Below, piece after piece: positions 25,684-34,780 of a DNA stretch of 64,000 nt. The stretch is from Paenibacillus artemisiicola. Lineage in GTDB: Bacteria > Bacillota > Bacilli > Paenibacillales > Paenibacillaceae. Positions within the stretch are counted from its first letter, which is position 1. Each line of letters begins with the position of its first letter. The stretch lies in NCBI RefSeq assembly GCF_017652985.1, contig NZ_JAGGDJ010000002.1, forward strand, positions 496,001 through 560,000, in the 5' to 3' direction. Made by a program: the position numbers and the translations under genes. The notes beneath the pieces are model-generated. The model had not been told where the DNA came from and did not search any database. It saw only the letters and a list, made by a program, of their open reading frames with translations.

Positions 25684-27279
25684 TTGAGAAGAAAATCGGC
25701 TTACATGCTTACCGCAGCGGTGCTGAGCGCGGCGCTCTTGGCGGGATGCGGCAATAACGGCGGCAATTCCGGTAACTCCGGCAATTCCGGCAACGCGGGG
25801 AATAGCGGCTCTGGTTCGGGTAACGCGAACGCCAACGCCGATGCGGGCAGCGGCAACGCCGCCAAGCAAGACGTCGTCACGATCAAGTACGTCATTCCGG
25901 GCACCGAGCCGGCCAGCTGGAAGGAAGTCAGAGACGCGGTCAACAAGAAGCTGCTTGCCGACGGCGTGAACGTGCAGATCGACGAGCAGTACATCGACTG
26001 GGCGGCATGGGATCAGAAGCTGAACCTGATGCTCTCGACCGGCGCGGATTTCGATATGTTCCAGGTCATGAACGACGTCGTCTCGCTGTCCAACTATATT
26101 GCCCGCGGCGCGGTCAAAGACATTTCGGCGGAACTGAACGAATACGGTTCGAACATCAAAACCGCGATCAGCGACGATATCTTCAATGCGGTCACGAAGG
26201 ACGGCAAAATCTACGGCATCCCGGCCAACTGGATGGAGCCGGCGGTCGTCGACTTGTTCACCTCGAACGACTTCCTGCTGAAGAAGTACGGCATCGACAG
26301 CAAGGTCGCCACGCCGCAGGAGATGCTGGACGCGATGGCGCAGCTGTACGACAAGGCGCCCGCGCCGAAGCCGCAATTCCCGTTCACGCTCATTAACGTC
26401 TCCGCGACCGGCATGGACTTCCTGCACCGGACCTTCGATTCGTTCCCGTTCGACGTCCGCGACGGCATCGCGATGATCAACAACGACGGCACGGTCAAGG
26501 ACTGGGTGGATACCGACGAGTTCAAGCAGGAGAGCGCCTTCTTCCGTCAAGCGTACGAGAAGAAGCTGATCAACCCGGACGTGCTGACGCTGAAGCAGGA
26601 TCAAGTGCAGAAGGAAGCGGGGAAAATGAACTGGGGCTTCGAGATGGGCACGCTTGCCAACACGCAGGCCGCGCTCGACAAAGACCTGCCAGGCGCGAAG
26701 CTCGGCGATTTCTCGCTGCAGGAGTTCAATCCGGAGAAAGGGCACTACCGCTTCACGAACGCCAAGAACCTCAACGTCGTGGCGGCGAACAGCAAGCATC
26801 CGGACGCCGTCATCCAATTCTTGAACTGGCTGTACGCCAACCAAGATAACTACGACTTATTCATGTACGGGATCGAAGGCAAGACGTACAAGAAGACGGG
26901 CGATAAATCGATGGAAGCGATTCTCGATCCGAAGACGCAGGCTTCGCTCATTCCGAACGCGGATTGGATGATCGGCAACCTGAACTTCATTCGCGTCGGG
27001 GACATCGTTACGGCGACGCGCAAGCTGTACGAGCCGGACGACGAAGCGAAGAACTTCATTTCCTCGGGCTTCTTCTTCGACGCCACGCCGGTGAAGACCG
27101 AGCTCGGCAACGTGAAGGCGGCGATCACGTCCGACATCGCGCCGATCTATGCCGGCGTCGTGGATTACGACGGCCACATCGCGCAGGCGCAGCAGAAATT
27201 GAAGGCTGCGGGCGTCGATAAAGTCATCGCCGAATACCAGAAGCAGCTGGACGCTTATTTGGCCGGCGCGGCCAAGTAA
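25684..27279 (+). CDS. LipO/LplA-type solute-binding lipoprotein
   Basis: This 531-residue receptor starts at TTG with AAGGGAG 9 nt upstream. The lipobox LAGC places the lipid on Cys22. An unusually repetitive Gly/Asn/Ser spacer (about 23-60) tethers the binding domain. Aromatic residues and motifs such as WAAWDQKLNLMLSTGADFDMFQVMNDVV place it in the long family of LplA-like receptors that serve LplB/YtcP permeases and typically bind oligosaccharides. The ATPase is expected elsewhere in the genome. The ligand is unknown. Confidence 0.9.
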   Translation: MRRKSAYMLTAAVLSAALLAGCGNNGGNSGNSGNSGNAGNSGSGSGNANANADAGSGNAAKQDVVTIKYVIPGTEPASWKEVRDAVNKKLLADGVNVQIDEQYIDWAAWDQKLNLMLSTGADFDMFQVMNDVVSLSNYIARGAVKDISAELNEYGSNIKTAISDDIFNAVTKDGKIYGIPANWMEPAVVDLFTSNDFLLKKYGIDSKVATPQEMLDAMAQLYDKAPAPKPQFPFTLINVSATGMDFLHRTFDSFPFDVRDGIAMINNDGTVKDWVDTDEFKQESAFFRQAYEKKLINPDVLTLKQDQVQKEAGKMNWGFEMGTLANTQAALDKDLPGAKLGDFSLQEFNPEKGHYRFTNAKNLNVVAANSKHPDAVIQFLNWLYANQDNYDLFMYGIEGKTYKKTGDKSMEAILDPKTQASLIPNADWMIGNLNFIRVGDIVTATRKLYEPDDEAKNFISSGFFFDATPVKTELGNVKAAITSDIAPIYAGVVDYDGHIAQAQQKLKAAGVDKVIAEYQKQLDAYLAGAAK

Positions 27280-27334
27280 TCGGCAGCATCGCCGAGATGA
27301 GAGGATCGCTTCCGTTCTCGCCGGCATCTTCCGT

Positions 27335-27377
27335 CAGGCAGCCGTTCGCTCGTTGAACGGCTGTCTGATTCCTATTT
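27335..27377 (+). terminator. Rho-independent terminator
   Basis: A 13-bp stem with one G-T pair (27335-27347 with 27355-27367) is followed by ATTCCTATTTA. It ends the second importer operon. Confidence 0.65.
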
Positions 27378-27393
27378 ATCGTTCGGAGCAATT

Positions 27394-28392
27394 CTACTCG
27401 ATGAAGTGAATGGCTTTCTTGGCAAGCGCGGCGATTTCGAGTCGCTCCAGCGTTTTGCAGTATGCCTCCTTGATCGCCCCGTCTATCGGCTCCAGGTCGT
27501 CTTCCAAATAATCCGCCGCGCGCGGATCATGAAACCAATCCCCCGGTTCGGCTTCCGGCTGAGCTGCGTTCTTCCAAGCATCCTCCAATTTAGGACTATA
27601 AAATCGTTGTGCATCGTTTTGAATTCGGCATGCTTTTAGCCTTAAGGGATAGGGAATTCCCGGCACGCCTTCATTGACGCTGTTGAATAGATGCGGCCAG
27701 TAATCCTTCCTCGATCCCGTATGCGGATTGCGTTTTGCCCATTCCAAGGCCTGCCTGTTAAATTCCGGATTCTTAAACAAAACGGCATAGAGCCTTTTTC
27801 CCAATAAGATTCGCTCATGGAGCGACTGGAATCGAGATAGCGTCTGCCCCTGTAATTGATTGCCTTCGGCAGGAAGAAGAATTTGATTGATGGACAGCCA
27901 ATCCTGAAGGTGAAATTTCGCTATGACTTCTTTTTGATAATAAGGGTTCTGAATGACCCGTTCTTCCAAGTAACTTTGTTCGTTAATGACTAATCCGATA
28001 CAGAGAATATGCGGATCCCGCGCTCTCCAAAAAGAGTGCCAAACCGCTTCCATGAAAATCGAAACCTTCAGACGGGGGAGTAAATAAAACAGCGGTTTAT
28101 TTGTCGTTACGCTCTCTTCATAGAGCAGAAGCTGCGGGTAGACGTCTTGGAAAATCAGCCAATTGCCGCGTTCCAAAAAACGGAAATAGACGTCGCGCTC
28201 CTTTTCCGAGAGCAGGTTCGTTAGAAACTCTCCCTTTAGATCGGTCATGTTCCAGCCGCCGTTTCGCGATACCATATGACCTAAGAACGCCCAATGGATT
28301 TCGGGGTGACGGAGATAATAGGCAAGATAGGCTTTTGTTCTCGTTACATTATTCAGGTTAAGGTCCCGGGTCATCCCGTTTATGTGGTCCAA
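27394..28392 (-). CDS. DUF2515 (YppC-like) family protein, 5' end uncertain
   Basis: The 332 residues from a TTG at 28392 contain typical DUF2515 sequence, such as NNVTRTKAYLAYYLRHPEIHWAFLGHMVSRNGGWNMTDLKGEFL. Function is unknown; the family is confined to Firmicutes. The same frame stays open upstream to about 28560 and reads like family N-terminus (PPLEAIREELKKRLKHAPDV), yet has no ATG, GTG or TTG before 28392. The true start may be non-standard, or the 5' end may be damaged. The gene is on the opposite strand to the importer operons and is more AT-rich than they are. Confidence 0.75.
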   Translation of the reverse strand: MDHINGMTRDLNLNNVTRTKAYLAYYLRHPEIHWAFLGHMVSRNGGWNMTDLKGEFLTNLLSEKERDVYFRFLERGNWLIFQDVYPQLLLYEESVTTNKPLFYLLPRLKVSIFMEAVWHSFWRARDPHILCIGLVINEQSYLEERVIQNPYYQKEVIAKFHLQDWLSINQILLPAEGNQLQGQTLSRFQSLHERILLGKRLYAVLFKNPEFNRQALEWAKRNPHTGSRKDYWPHLFNSVNEGVPGIPYPLRLKACRIQNDAQRFYSPKLEDAWKNAAQPEAEPGDWFHDPRAADYLEDDLEPIDGAIKEAYCKTLERLEIAALAKKAIHFIE

Positions 28393-28839
28393 GAGATTTT
28401 TCTCCGAAGGCGTTAACGCATTCGAGACGTCCGGGGCGTGTTTTAATCGTTTCTTTAATTCCTCGCGGATCGCTTCAAGCGGCGGTTTTTGACGGTTTCT
28501 AGTAAAAAAGATAGGCGCTTCCCTCCCACTAATTGAACGCGTATTTCTAGCGATGCTTCTAGGATCAATGTATTATGGACGTTAGAGATTGATGATGAAT
28601 TCAGCTGTTCAGCATGGGAAATGGCGGAGCAGCCGAACTGCTGGCGAACTCGGCATTTAGGAGCAAGCCTGCCCTTGACGCCTGTGCGGATGAAATTATT
28701 GAACGGGAAGGTGAGGGGGGTAATCGTTAAGAGCAATAACAAATTTGCCCCTGCAGATCCTGCAACGACAAGTGTCAAACTCAATCGCAATAAAAAAGAC
28801 GCCTTATCAGGGCGTCTTTCTTACATTCTATAACAACAA
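28393..28839. other. Gap upstream of the DUF2515 gene
   Basis: Bases 28393-28560 probably still encode the DUF2515 N-terminus in the minus-strand frame. Between 28561 and 28790 I see no gene. Plus-strand and minus-strand frames there (28621-28833 and 28455-28790) have no recognisable features. Confidence 0.4.
28792..28819 (-). terminator. Terminator of the ArsR-type gene
   Basis: A 9-bp perfect stem (28795-28803 with 28811-28819), read on the minus strand, ends in six T residues. It lies 20 bp beyond the ArsR-type stop codon. Confidence 0.8.
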
Positions 28840-29127
28840 TTAGATATCGGATATCTCCGAAAGTTTTTCTGTATAGGCTCGCAGAATATCCGGTTGAAAA
28901 ACAAGACTCATATACTTTCCTTCACGGATGTTATGAATAAGGCCTGCAATTTCGAGCTCTTTGAGATGATGCGAAATCGTGGCGGGACTGACGTTATGTT
29001 TTTCTTGCAAGACGCTGCAAGGCATCGGTTCCGTACAAGAACTGATTTCTTTTAGCATTTGATAACGTCTCGGTTCAGCAAGCGCTCGAGAAATCCTTGC
29101 AAATTGTTGATCGGAAAGTTCAGTCAT
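28840..29127 (-). CDS. ArsR/SmtB-fold transcriptional regulator (non-arsenic)
   Basis: This 95-residue winged-helix repressor has the segments [25 protein letters not shown] and a recognition helix [20 protein letters not shown]. The CVCD metal box is absent, so it probably senses an organic ligand or redox change. Cysteines in SSCTEPMPC could be redox-active. The start at 29127 has GGAGG 8 nt upstream; the ATG at 29142 overlaps that site. It is transcribed divergently from the MFS transporter, its probable target. Confidence 0.85.
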   Translation of the reverse strand: MTELSDQQFARISRALAEPRRYQMLKEISSCTEPMPCSVLQEKHNVSPATISHHLKELEIAGLIHNIREGKYMSLVFQPDILRAYTEKLSEISDI

Positions 29128-29256
29128 ATAACCCGCCTCCATGTAAATGATCTTTATAAAATTATATATCCATCTAACTATGGAGTCAATCGATTGGAAT
29201 GCGATCCCTTGTACAACTGTTCTCGATTATGCTTTTACGATTATCTAAATATCTTA

Positions 29257-29285
29257 TTGACAAACGTCTCTTTACGTTGCATGAT
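29257..29285 (+). promoter_or_regulatory. Promoter of the MFS transporter
   Basis: A consensus TTGACA (29257-29262) and CATGAT (29280-29285) are separated by 17 bp in the AT-rich divergent region between the ArsR-type regulator and the MFS gene. Confidence 0.5.
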
Positions 29286-29414
29286 TGATTGCGACGCTTT
29301 TATAAGTGTCGAAACGATGAGGAGGAGGAGAAACAGCATGAGTATTAATATTTATTCATTAAAAACCATTAATTCTTTCATTTGTTCAAAATATACATGT
29401 AGGAGAGCACTCAA

Positions 29415-30590
29415 ATGAAAACATCGCAAACGTTTATGATTTATATCTTAGCATTCGGAATCTTCGGCATCATCAATACTGAGATGGGCGTTATCGGCAT
29501 TTTGCCTCAAATTGCGGAGCATTATAGGATTAGCGCATCTCAAGCCGGGTTGCTCGTAAGTCTTTTTGCGCTGGCTGTAGCGATCTCAGGATTGTTTCTG
29601 CCGTTACTGTTCTCCGGGGTAAACCGGAAGCGTTCCATGTTGTTTGTAGTTGCCGTTTTCGTTATTGCCAACGTCGTATCCATATTTGCCCCGAATTTTA
29701 CGGTTGCTCTAGTGGCTCGCGTCGTACCGGCGTTCCTGCACCCTGTATACTTCTCGGCTGCATTTACGACCGCGGCCGCTTCGGTCAGTCAAACACAGGC
29801 ACCGAGAGCCATCGCTAAAGTATTCATGGGACTAACTGCAGGGATGGTCATCGGCATACCGATAACGTCTTTTATTGCCGACATTTCATCGCTTGAGTAT
29901 GCAATGGCTTTCTTTGCCATTGTTAATGCAATCACGTTCTTAACGATGGTTTTCTTTATCCCGTCAATGCCCGTAACAGGCAGGCAATCTTATGGAACGC
30001 AAATTGTGGTCATGAAAAAGCCCATCGTCTGGATCAGCCTCGGCGCGGTCATTTTTATTGTTTCGGGCATGTATGCGGTCTACAGCTACTTCGCGGAATA
30101 CTTGAAAACCGTAACGCGCATGTCACCCAATCAAATTAGCTTGATGCTGATTTTGTTTGGATTGACTGGAATTGCAGGCAATATGCTTGCTGGTAAATGG
30201 CTAAGCCAAAAGCCCCGTCAAGCAGCTATAGGATACCCTTTGTTAGCCGCATTAATTTATTTTCTTGTATTCGTTTTTGGTCACAGCACAGTCCTGATGG
30301 CAATTTTTATTGCGTTGTGGGGAGTATTATTTACTTTTGCATTGAATTTCGCGCAATATTGGATTACCTCTGTCGCTCCGGAAGCGCCGGATATGGCTAA
30401 TGGCTTATTTGTGTCTTTTTCCAATTTGGGCATTACAATCGGCACCACTATAGGCGGATTGTTTATTACTGGACTCGGAACACATGAAGTCATATGGGCA
30501 GGATTACTGTTGATTTTACTTGGTTTTGTATTTATTGTGATAAGAATGTCCGTTTACCACCCTAACAAAGCACTAATAAATATGAATTAA
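29415..30590 (+). CDS. MFS transporter, DHA1 drug/sugar efflux type
   Basis: This 391-residue protein has twelve predicted helices. Helix 1 carries the DHA1 feature NTEMGVIGILPQIAEHYRIS. The short loop SGVNRKRSM takes the place of motif A, and PxxxG-type glycine-rich helix 5 reads GLTAGMVIGIPITSFI. It resembles AraJ/YdhP-like exporters. AGGAGA lies upstream of the ATG. It is divergent from an ArsR-type repressor, which suggests ligand-induced export; the substrate is unknown. Base composition is lower in GC than the glycan locus. Confidence 0.85.
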   Translation: MKTSQTFMIYILAFGIFGIINTEMGVIGILPQIAEHYRISASQAGLLVSLFALAVAISGLFLPLLFSGVNRKRSMLFVVAVFVIANVVSIFAPNFTVALVARVVPAFLHPVYFSAAFTTAAASVSQTQAPRAIAKVFMGLTAGMVIGIPITSFIADISSLEYAMAFFAIVNAITFLTMVFFIPSMPVTGRQSYGTQIVVMKKPIVWISLGAVIFIVSGMYAVYSYFAEYLKTVTRMSPNQISLMLILFGLTGIAGNMLAGKWLSQKPRQAAIGYPLLAALIYFLVFVFGHSTVLMAIFIALWGVLFTFALNFAQYWITSVAPEAPDMANGLFVSFSNLGITIGTTIGGLFITGLGTHEVIWAGLLLILLGFVFIVIRMSVYHPNKALINMN

Positions 30591-30598
30591 ATTTGTGG

Positions 30599-30702
30599 TT
30601 GACAATCATCAAGAATTCATGTAGTGTTTATTTCCGTTCCACGAAAATGAAATCACGAAGGGAGTAAAAATGGCGAAGCAAAATGTGTATCAATATCGTT
30701 AG
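30599..30702 (+). promoter_or_regulatory. Candidate promoter and 10-codon leader frame before the SDR pair
   Basis: TTGACA (30599-30604) lies 17 bp before a weak TAGTGT. A minigene follows (ATG 30670 to TAG 30702, MAKQNVYQYR) with GGGAG 5 nt before its start. It may be a leader peptide or the stub of a decayed gene. Nothing else is seen in this gap except the repeats described separately. Confidence 0.35.
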
Positions 30703-30724
30703 CGAGGCAAACATTTTTTTTGAA

Positions 30725-30847
30725 CTTCATTTCGATGATTGTAAAAGTGTCAAATCGATATTTACAACAGCGGCACGGATGCTTGAAGGTTTATCAGGGC
30801 AATGAAATTTTTTTATCCTTCAATTCGATGCTTGTAAAAGCATCATA
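30725..30847 (+). repeat. Pair of 30-bp direct repeats, second copy palindromic
   Basis: Copies at 30725-30754 and 30818-30847 match at 25 of 30 bases and are 93 bp apart. The second contains a perfect inverted repeat GATGCTT-GTAA-AAGCATC (30827-30844); the first keeps it only partly. It ends 19 bp before the first SDR start codon, so an operator role is plausible. Both copies are in the same reading phase, so relic coding sequence is an alternative. Confidence 0.6.
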
Positions 30848-30866
30848 CGAAATGAGGTCGAGGAGC

Positions 30867-31619
30867 ATGAAAAGGCTGACGGGCAAAACGGCATTGGTTA
30901 CGGGTGCCTCCAAAGGAATCGGCGCCGGTATTGCGAAAAGCTTGGCCAAAGAAGGCGCTTTCGTTATCGTCAACTATTCATCAAGTAAAGAGGCAGCAGA
31001 TGAAGTCGTTTCAGACATTCAACAGGATGGGGGCAAGGCGATCGCGCTTCAAGGAAACGTTGCAGTGGCTCAAGATGTAAAAGCCTTGTTTATGAAGGTA
31101 AAAGAAATCTCGGGCTCGGTTGATGTCCTTGTAAACAATGCCGGCGTGTTCCAATTTGAACCGGTGGAAGAAGTGACGGAAGCGGAGTTCCATCGTCAAT
31201 TCAACACGAACGTGCTTGGGACCATCCTTGTGATTCAGGAGTCGCTAAACTTTTTTTCCCGCGAAGGCGGAAGCATCATTAACATTAGCTCCATCGCAAG
31301 CAAGAACCCGGTTCCGGGTTCGGTGCTCTACGCATCGACGAAGGCTGCCATCGATTCGCTGACGTTAGCGCTCGCGAAGGAACTCGCGCCTCGGAATATC
31401 AGGGTAAATATGGTGGCACCAGGTCATACTGAAACAGAAGGAACGCATCGGATTGGTCTGGTTGGCAGCGATCATGCAGAGGCGCTTGCGGCAAGTACCC
31501 CCATTGGCAGTCGCTTGGGGCAGCCCGAAGACATTGCACCTGCGGTAGTCTTCCTGGCTTCAGACGATGCTGCGTGGCTGACGGGTGAACGAATCAACGC
31601 TTCCGGCGGGATACGCTAA
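30867..31619 (+). CDS. SDR-family oxidoreductase, copy 1
   Basis: This 250-residue classical short-chain dehydrogenase has the NAD(P)-binding TGASKGIGAGIA, the NNAG motif in VLVNNAGVFQF, and a Ser/Tyr-x-x-x-Lys active site (ISSIAS then YASTK). The conserved APG precedes the substrate loop. It is close to FabG-like or glucose-1-dehydrogenase-like SDRs; the substrate is unknown. GAGGAG lies just before the ATG at 30867, which excludes the longer upstream frame. It is followed 63 bp later by a paralogue with very similar sequence. Confidence 0.9.
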   Translation: MKRLTGKTALVTGASKGIGAGIAKSLAKEGAFVIVNYSSSKEAADEVVSDIQQDGGKAIALQGNVAVAQDVKALFMKVKEISGSVDVLVNNAGVFQFEPVEEVTEAEFHRQFNTNVLGTILVIQESLNFFSREGGSIINISSIASKNPVPGSVLYASTKAAIDSLTLALAKELAPRNIRVNMVAPGHTETEGTHRIGLVGSDHAEALAASTPIGSRLGQPEDIAPAVVFLASDDAAWLTGERINASGGIR

Positions 31620-31682
31620 TTATTTGTTAATTCGATGAAACGAACTCATTTGGAACCAACAATCGAGAGGAGAATATCAACA

Positions 31683-32429
31683 ATGGCAAATTTAACGGGA
31701 AAAGTAGCAATCGTAACCGGCGCATCGAAGGGGATCGGTGCCGGCATCGCAACTGGCTTGGCAGCGGCTGGCGCGGCCGTCGTCGTTAACTACGCGTCCA
31801 GCAGGCAGGGTGCTGACCGCGTGGTAGAGGAAATTACCGCGCGAGGCGGCCGGGCCATCGCGGTTCAAGGGGATATGGCCAAGGCCGAGGATGTCGAACG
31901 GCTCTTCGAGGAGACCAAAAAGGCGCTCGGGACGCCAAGCATCCTGGTCAACAATGCGGGCATCTTCGAGTTCCAACCGATCGAGGACGTAACGGAAGAG
32001 CTGTTCCATCGCCATTACAACATTAACGTGCTTGGACCGATTCTGACGACGCAGCAAGCACTGAAACATTTCCCGGCGGAAGGCGGCAGCATTATCAATA
32101 TCGGTACGATCGCAAGCAAGAACCCGGTACCGACCTCGATGCTGTATGCTTCGAGCAAAGGCGCGGTAGATACGATGACGGCGGCGCTTGCGAAGGAGCT
32201 CGGACCGCGTAATATCCGCGTCAATACGGTTGCTCCGGGCTTCACGGATACGGAGGGCAACGCCGGATTCGTCGCAAGCGAAGCAGGAAGGGCGCTTGCC
32301 GCGTCTACCCCGCTGGGCGGTCGTTTCGGACGTCCGGAGGATATTACGCCGACCGTGGTCTTCCTCGCTTCGGATGAAGCAGCGTGGCTGACGGGCGAAC
32401 GGATCAGCGCTTCGGGCGGCGTGCATTAA
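31683..32429 (+). CDS. SDR-family oxidoreductase, copy 2 (paralogue)
   Basis: This 248-residue paralogue of the preceding gene shares the stretches TGASKGIGAGIA, YASS-K and EAAWLTGERI-ASGG. The catalytic Tyr and Lys lie in YASSKGAVDTM. By eye most of its length aligns with copy 1 without gaps, consistent with a tandem duplication, although codon use differs: this copy is richer in G and C at third positions. AGAGGAG precedes the ATG at 31683. The substrate is unknown. Confidence 0.9.
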   Translation: MANLTGKVAIVTGASKGIGAGIATGLAAAGAAVVVNYASSRQGADRVVEEITARGGRAIAVQGDMAKAEDVERLFEETKKALGTPSILVNNAGIFEFQPIEDVTEELFHRHYNINVLGPILTTQQALKHFPAEGGSIINIGTIASKNPVPTSMLYASSKGAVDTMTAALAKELGPRNIRVNTVAPGFTDTEGNAGFVASEAGRALAASTPLGGRFGRPEDITPTVVFLASDEAAWLTGERISASGGVH

Positions 32430-32495
32430 TTCTCGTCGTATTTTTCGATCGAGGTAACTAGGAATACCCGGAATGATCCGCTGAATCATGGAATG

Positions 32496-32531
32496 AAAAG
32501 GTCGCTTTCCTTTAGGGAAGCGACCTTTTTT
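32496..32531 (+). terminator. Rho-independent terminator
   Basis: A 15-bp stem with one wobble pair (32496-32510 with 32515-32529) ends in TTTTTT. It closes the SDR operon. Confidence 0.88.
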
Positions 32532-32543
32532 AACGTCTTCGTT

Positions 32544-33215
32544 TTAAAGAACGGCTAAACCTTGCGATCCAAAATAAGGAAGTTTGGTCCAAGCAGCAAC
32601 CTGCAGATGTCTGAGACTACCGTCTTCATCGATTTGAAATACGGAGATTGTGCCCTGATTCCCATTGAGCGCATAGAAATAACGTCCATCTTTACTTGTT
32701 CGAATATCGATCGGAAGCCCTGTTGGGATACCTGGAGGAGTGCTGGGAACGTTACGAATAAAATATGCGGCGCCACTATAGTCGATACGGTAAATCGCTA
32801 TGGTTCCGCTTAAGGTATTTGAGGTGTAGGCGAATTGTTCATTCCGCGTTGCAGCGACCCAGCATGAAGTTTTTTGGCCATTTGGTACGGATCCGCTGAT
32901 GACGCTAAGGTTTCCATCGCGGTTCAAGGAATACGAGGAGAGCGCACTGGAGCCTGCTTCTGTAACCAACAAGACGCCAGATGACAGGAAGAGCGAACCG
33001 AATGGCAGCGTTCCGCTAGATTCGTTGATTACCGGGCCTATGAGCGAACCATCACGATTCACATTAAATACGCTGAGACCATCCCCGGCATAGGATAGCT
33101 CTCCTCCTTCCAATGGGGTTCTAGATAATCGATTCATCGTATTCATCTGCCCGGAAGAAAATGAAAAGAAGTTGATTTCTCCTTCTGCTGTTTTTGCATT
33201 CAGGGATTCCGGCAC
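32544..33215 (-). pseudogene. Truncated lactonase/YncE-type beta-propeller gene
   Basis: The 223 residues match the C-terminal half of seven-bladed lactonase-family proteins, which are usually about 350-400 residues. Recognisable blades are DGLSVFNVNRDGSLIGP, ALSSYSLNRDGNLSVISGSVPNG, GTIAIYRIDYSG and GTISVFQIDEDGSLRHL. The first three or so blades are missing, and the blade around MNRLSRTPLEGGELSYAGDG looks internally shortened. The GTG at 33215 has no ribosome site. There is no signal peptide. I read it as a gene remnant, though expression of a short propeller cannot be excluded. Confidence 0.6.
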
Positions 33216-33334
33216 CTGTAAGGGGCTTAATTCGCGCAGTCTTCCAAATAAAGCATAAAGTTCCTGTATTGAGGTAATCTATAACTAACTTGCGTATCGA
33301 TTTACCCACTCCCTCATGAAAGTTGAGAACAATC

Positions 33335-34780
33335 ATGAAAATTGGTGCAGACCTCAAAGCGAATGAACAAGCGTTCAGGGACATTTTTCTGCATTGTTCG
33401 GATGTCAAATTTCGTGAGATTACGATCAACGACCAGCCCAGGCTGCTCATCATTTACACGGACGGCATGGTCGATACGGATATCATCTTGTCGCACGTTC
33501 TTAAGCCGCTTCTTTATAACGGGCTGCCGAAAGGCTTGGGGGCGATGGACAGCATGGCCCAGATGTTCGATCAGGAGCTCTTATCCATCCTGGAGACGAA
33601 GAAGCTGTCCGATACGACGGCTATTGCCGAGTTGATCATAAAGGGGAACCTCTGCCTGCTGATCGACGGGGAACCGAACGCGCTTATCGCGGATATCCAG
33701 CGTTTCGAAACCCGCAGCATCGAGGAGCCTACCGAAGAAACGACGCTCCGGGGCTCCAAGGAAAGCTTTACCGAAAACCTTCGGACCAATACCGCCATGA
33801 TTCGCCGCATACTCGGGACGCCGAAGCTGAAGATGGAATCGTATACGATCGGCAGCCTGACGCAGACGGAAATCGTCATCAGCTATATTGAAGGCAAGGT
33901 TGCCATGGAAGTACTGAAGACCTTGCGCGAGCGGATCGGCAAAATCGAGATGGAGGGCGTTCTCGAGTCGGGCTACATCGAGGAATCGATCGAGGACTTT
34001 CATTTCACCCCCTTTCAGCAGTTGGGCAACACGGAACGTCCCGACGTCGCAGCGGCTGAATTACTGGAGGGGAAAGTCGCCATTATCACCAACGGAACGC
34101 CGTTCGTCCTTATCGCCCCGGTCACGTTCTGGGGCGGTCTGCAGGCGCCCGATGATTATTACGAGCGGTTCTTGTTCGTTGATTTCAGCCGCTGGATCCG
34201 CTTTGCGTTCATTCTCTTCTCGGTGCTCTTCCCGTCCTTGTATATTGCGCTGACCAACTACCATCAGGAAATGGTGCCGCTCAAGCTGATGACGACGATT
34301 GCGATGCTGCGCGAGAAATCGCCGTTCCCGACCGTCATTGAAGTGCTGCTGATGGAGCTCATGTTCGAGGGGCTGCGGGAAGCGGGCATCCGCCTGCCGA
34401 TGCAGATCGGCCCGCTCGTCACCGTCGCCGGGGCGCTCGTCATCGGCGAGGCGGCCGTCCGGGCCGGCATCATCTCGGCGCCGATCGTCATCGTCGTAGC
34501 GGCCGCCGGCATCGCCTCCTTCGTCATTCCGCGCTACCGCGCCGGCTATCCGCTGCGGATGCTCCGGTTTCCGCTGCTCATTTTGTCCGGCCTATTCGGC
34601 CTGTTCGGGATGGCCGCCGGGATCATCGCGATCCTGATCCATATGATCCATTTGAGCTCCTTCGGCACCCCGTTTTTCAGTCCGGTCGCGCCGCTCGCCT
34701 CCCGCAGGCTTAAGGATATTCTGGTGCGGCGGCCGCGCAAGCTTGTCAAAAAGTCCGATCCGGAGGCTGAACCGACATGA
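33335..34780 (+). CDS. Spore germination receptor subunit, GerA family (A subunit)
   Basis: This 481-residue protein forms the A subunit of a germinant receptor in the spore inner membrane. The cytosolic N-terminal domain (about 1-240) shows FLHCSDVKFREI and IIYTDGMVDT. The membrane domain follows, with the family hallmark PFPTVIEVLLMELMFEGLREAGIRLP and VTVAGALVIGEAAVRAG. The start is uncertain: ATG 33335 and TTG 33323 both lack a convincing ribosome site, and most relatives have extra N-terminal residues. The neighbouring propeller gene is also cut on this side, so a rearrangement may have removed the original 5' end. It overlaps the GerC gene by 4 bp. Confidence 0.9.
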   Translation: MKIGADLKANEQAFRDIFLHCSDVKFREITINDQPRLLIIYTDGMVDTDIILSHVLKPLLYNGLPKGLGAMDSMAQMFDQELLSILETKKLSDTTAIAELIIKGNLCLLIDGEPNALIADIQRFETRSIEEPTEETTLRGSKESFTENLRTNTAMIRRILGTPKLKMESYTIGSLTQTEIVISYIEGKVAMEVLKTLRERIGKIEMEGVLESGYIEESIEDFHFTPFQQLGNTERPDVAAAELLEGKVAIITNGTPFVLIAPVTFWGGLQAPDDYYERFLFVDFSRWIRFAFILFSVLFPSLYIALTNYHQEMVPLKLMTTIAMLREKSPFPTVIEVLLMELMFEGLREAGIRLPMQIGPLVTVAGALVIGEAAVRAGIISAPIVIVVAAAGIASFVIPRYRAGYPLRMLRFPLLILSGLFGLFGMAAGIIAILIHMIHLSSFGTPFFSPVAPLASRRLKDILVRRPRKLVKKSDPEAEPT

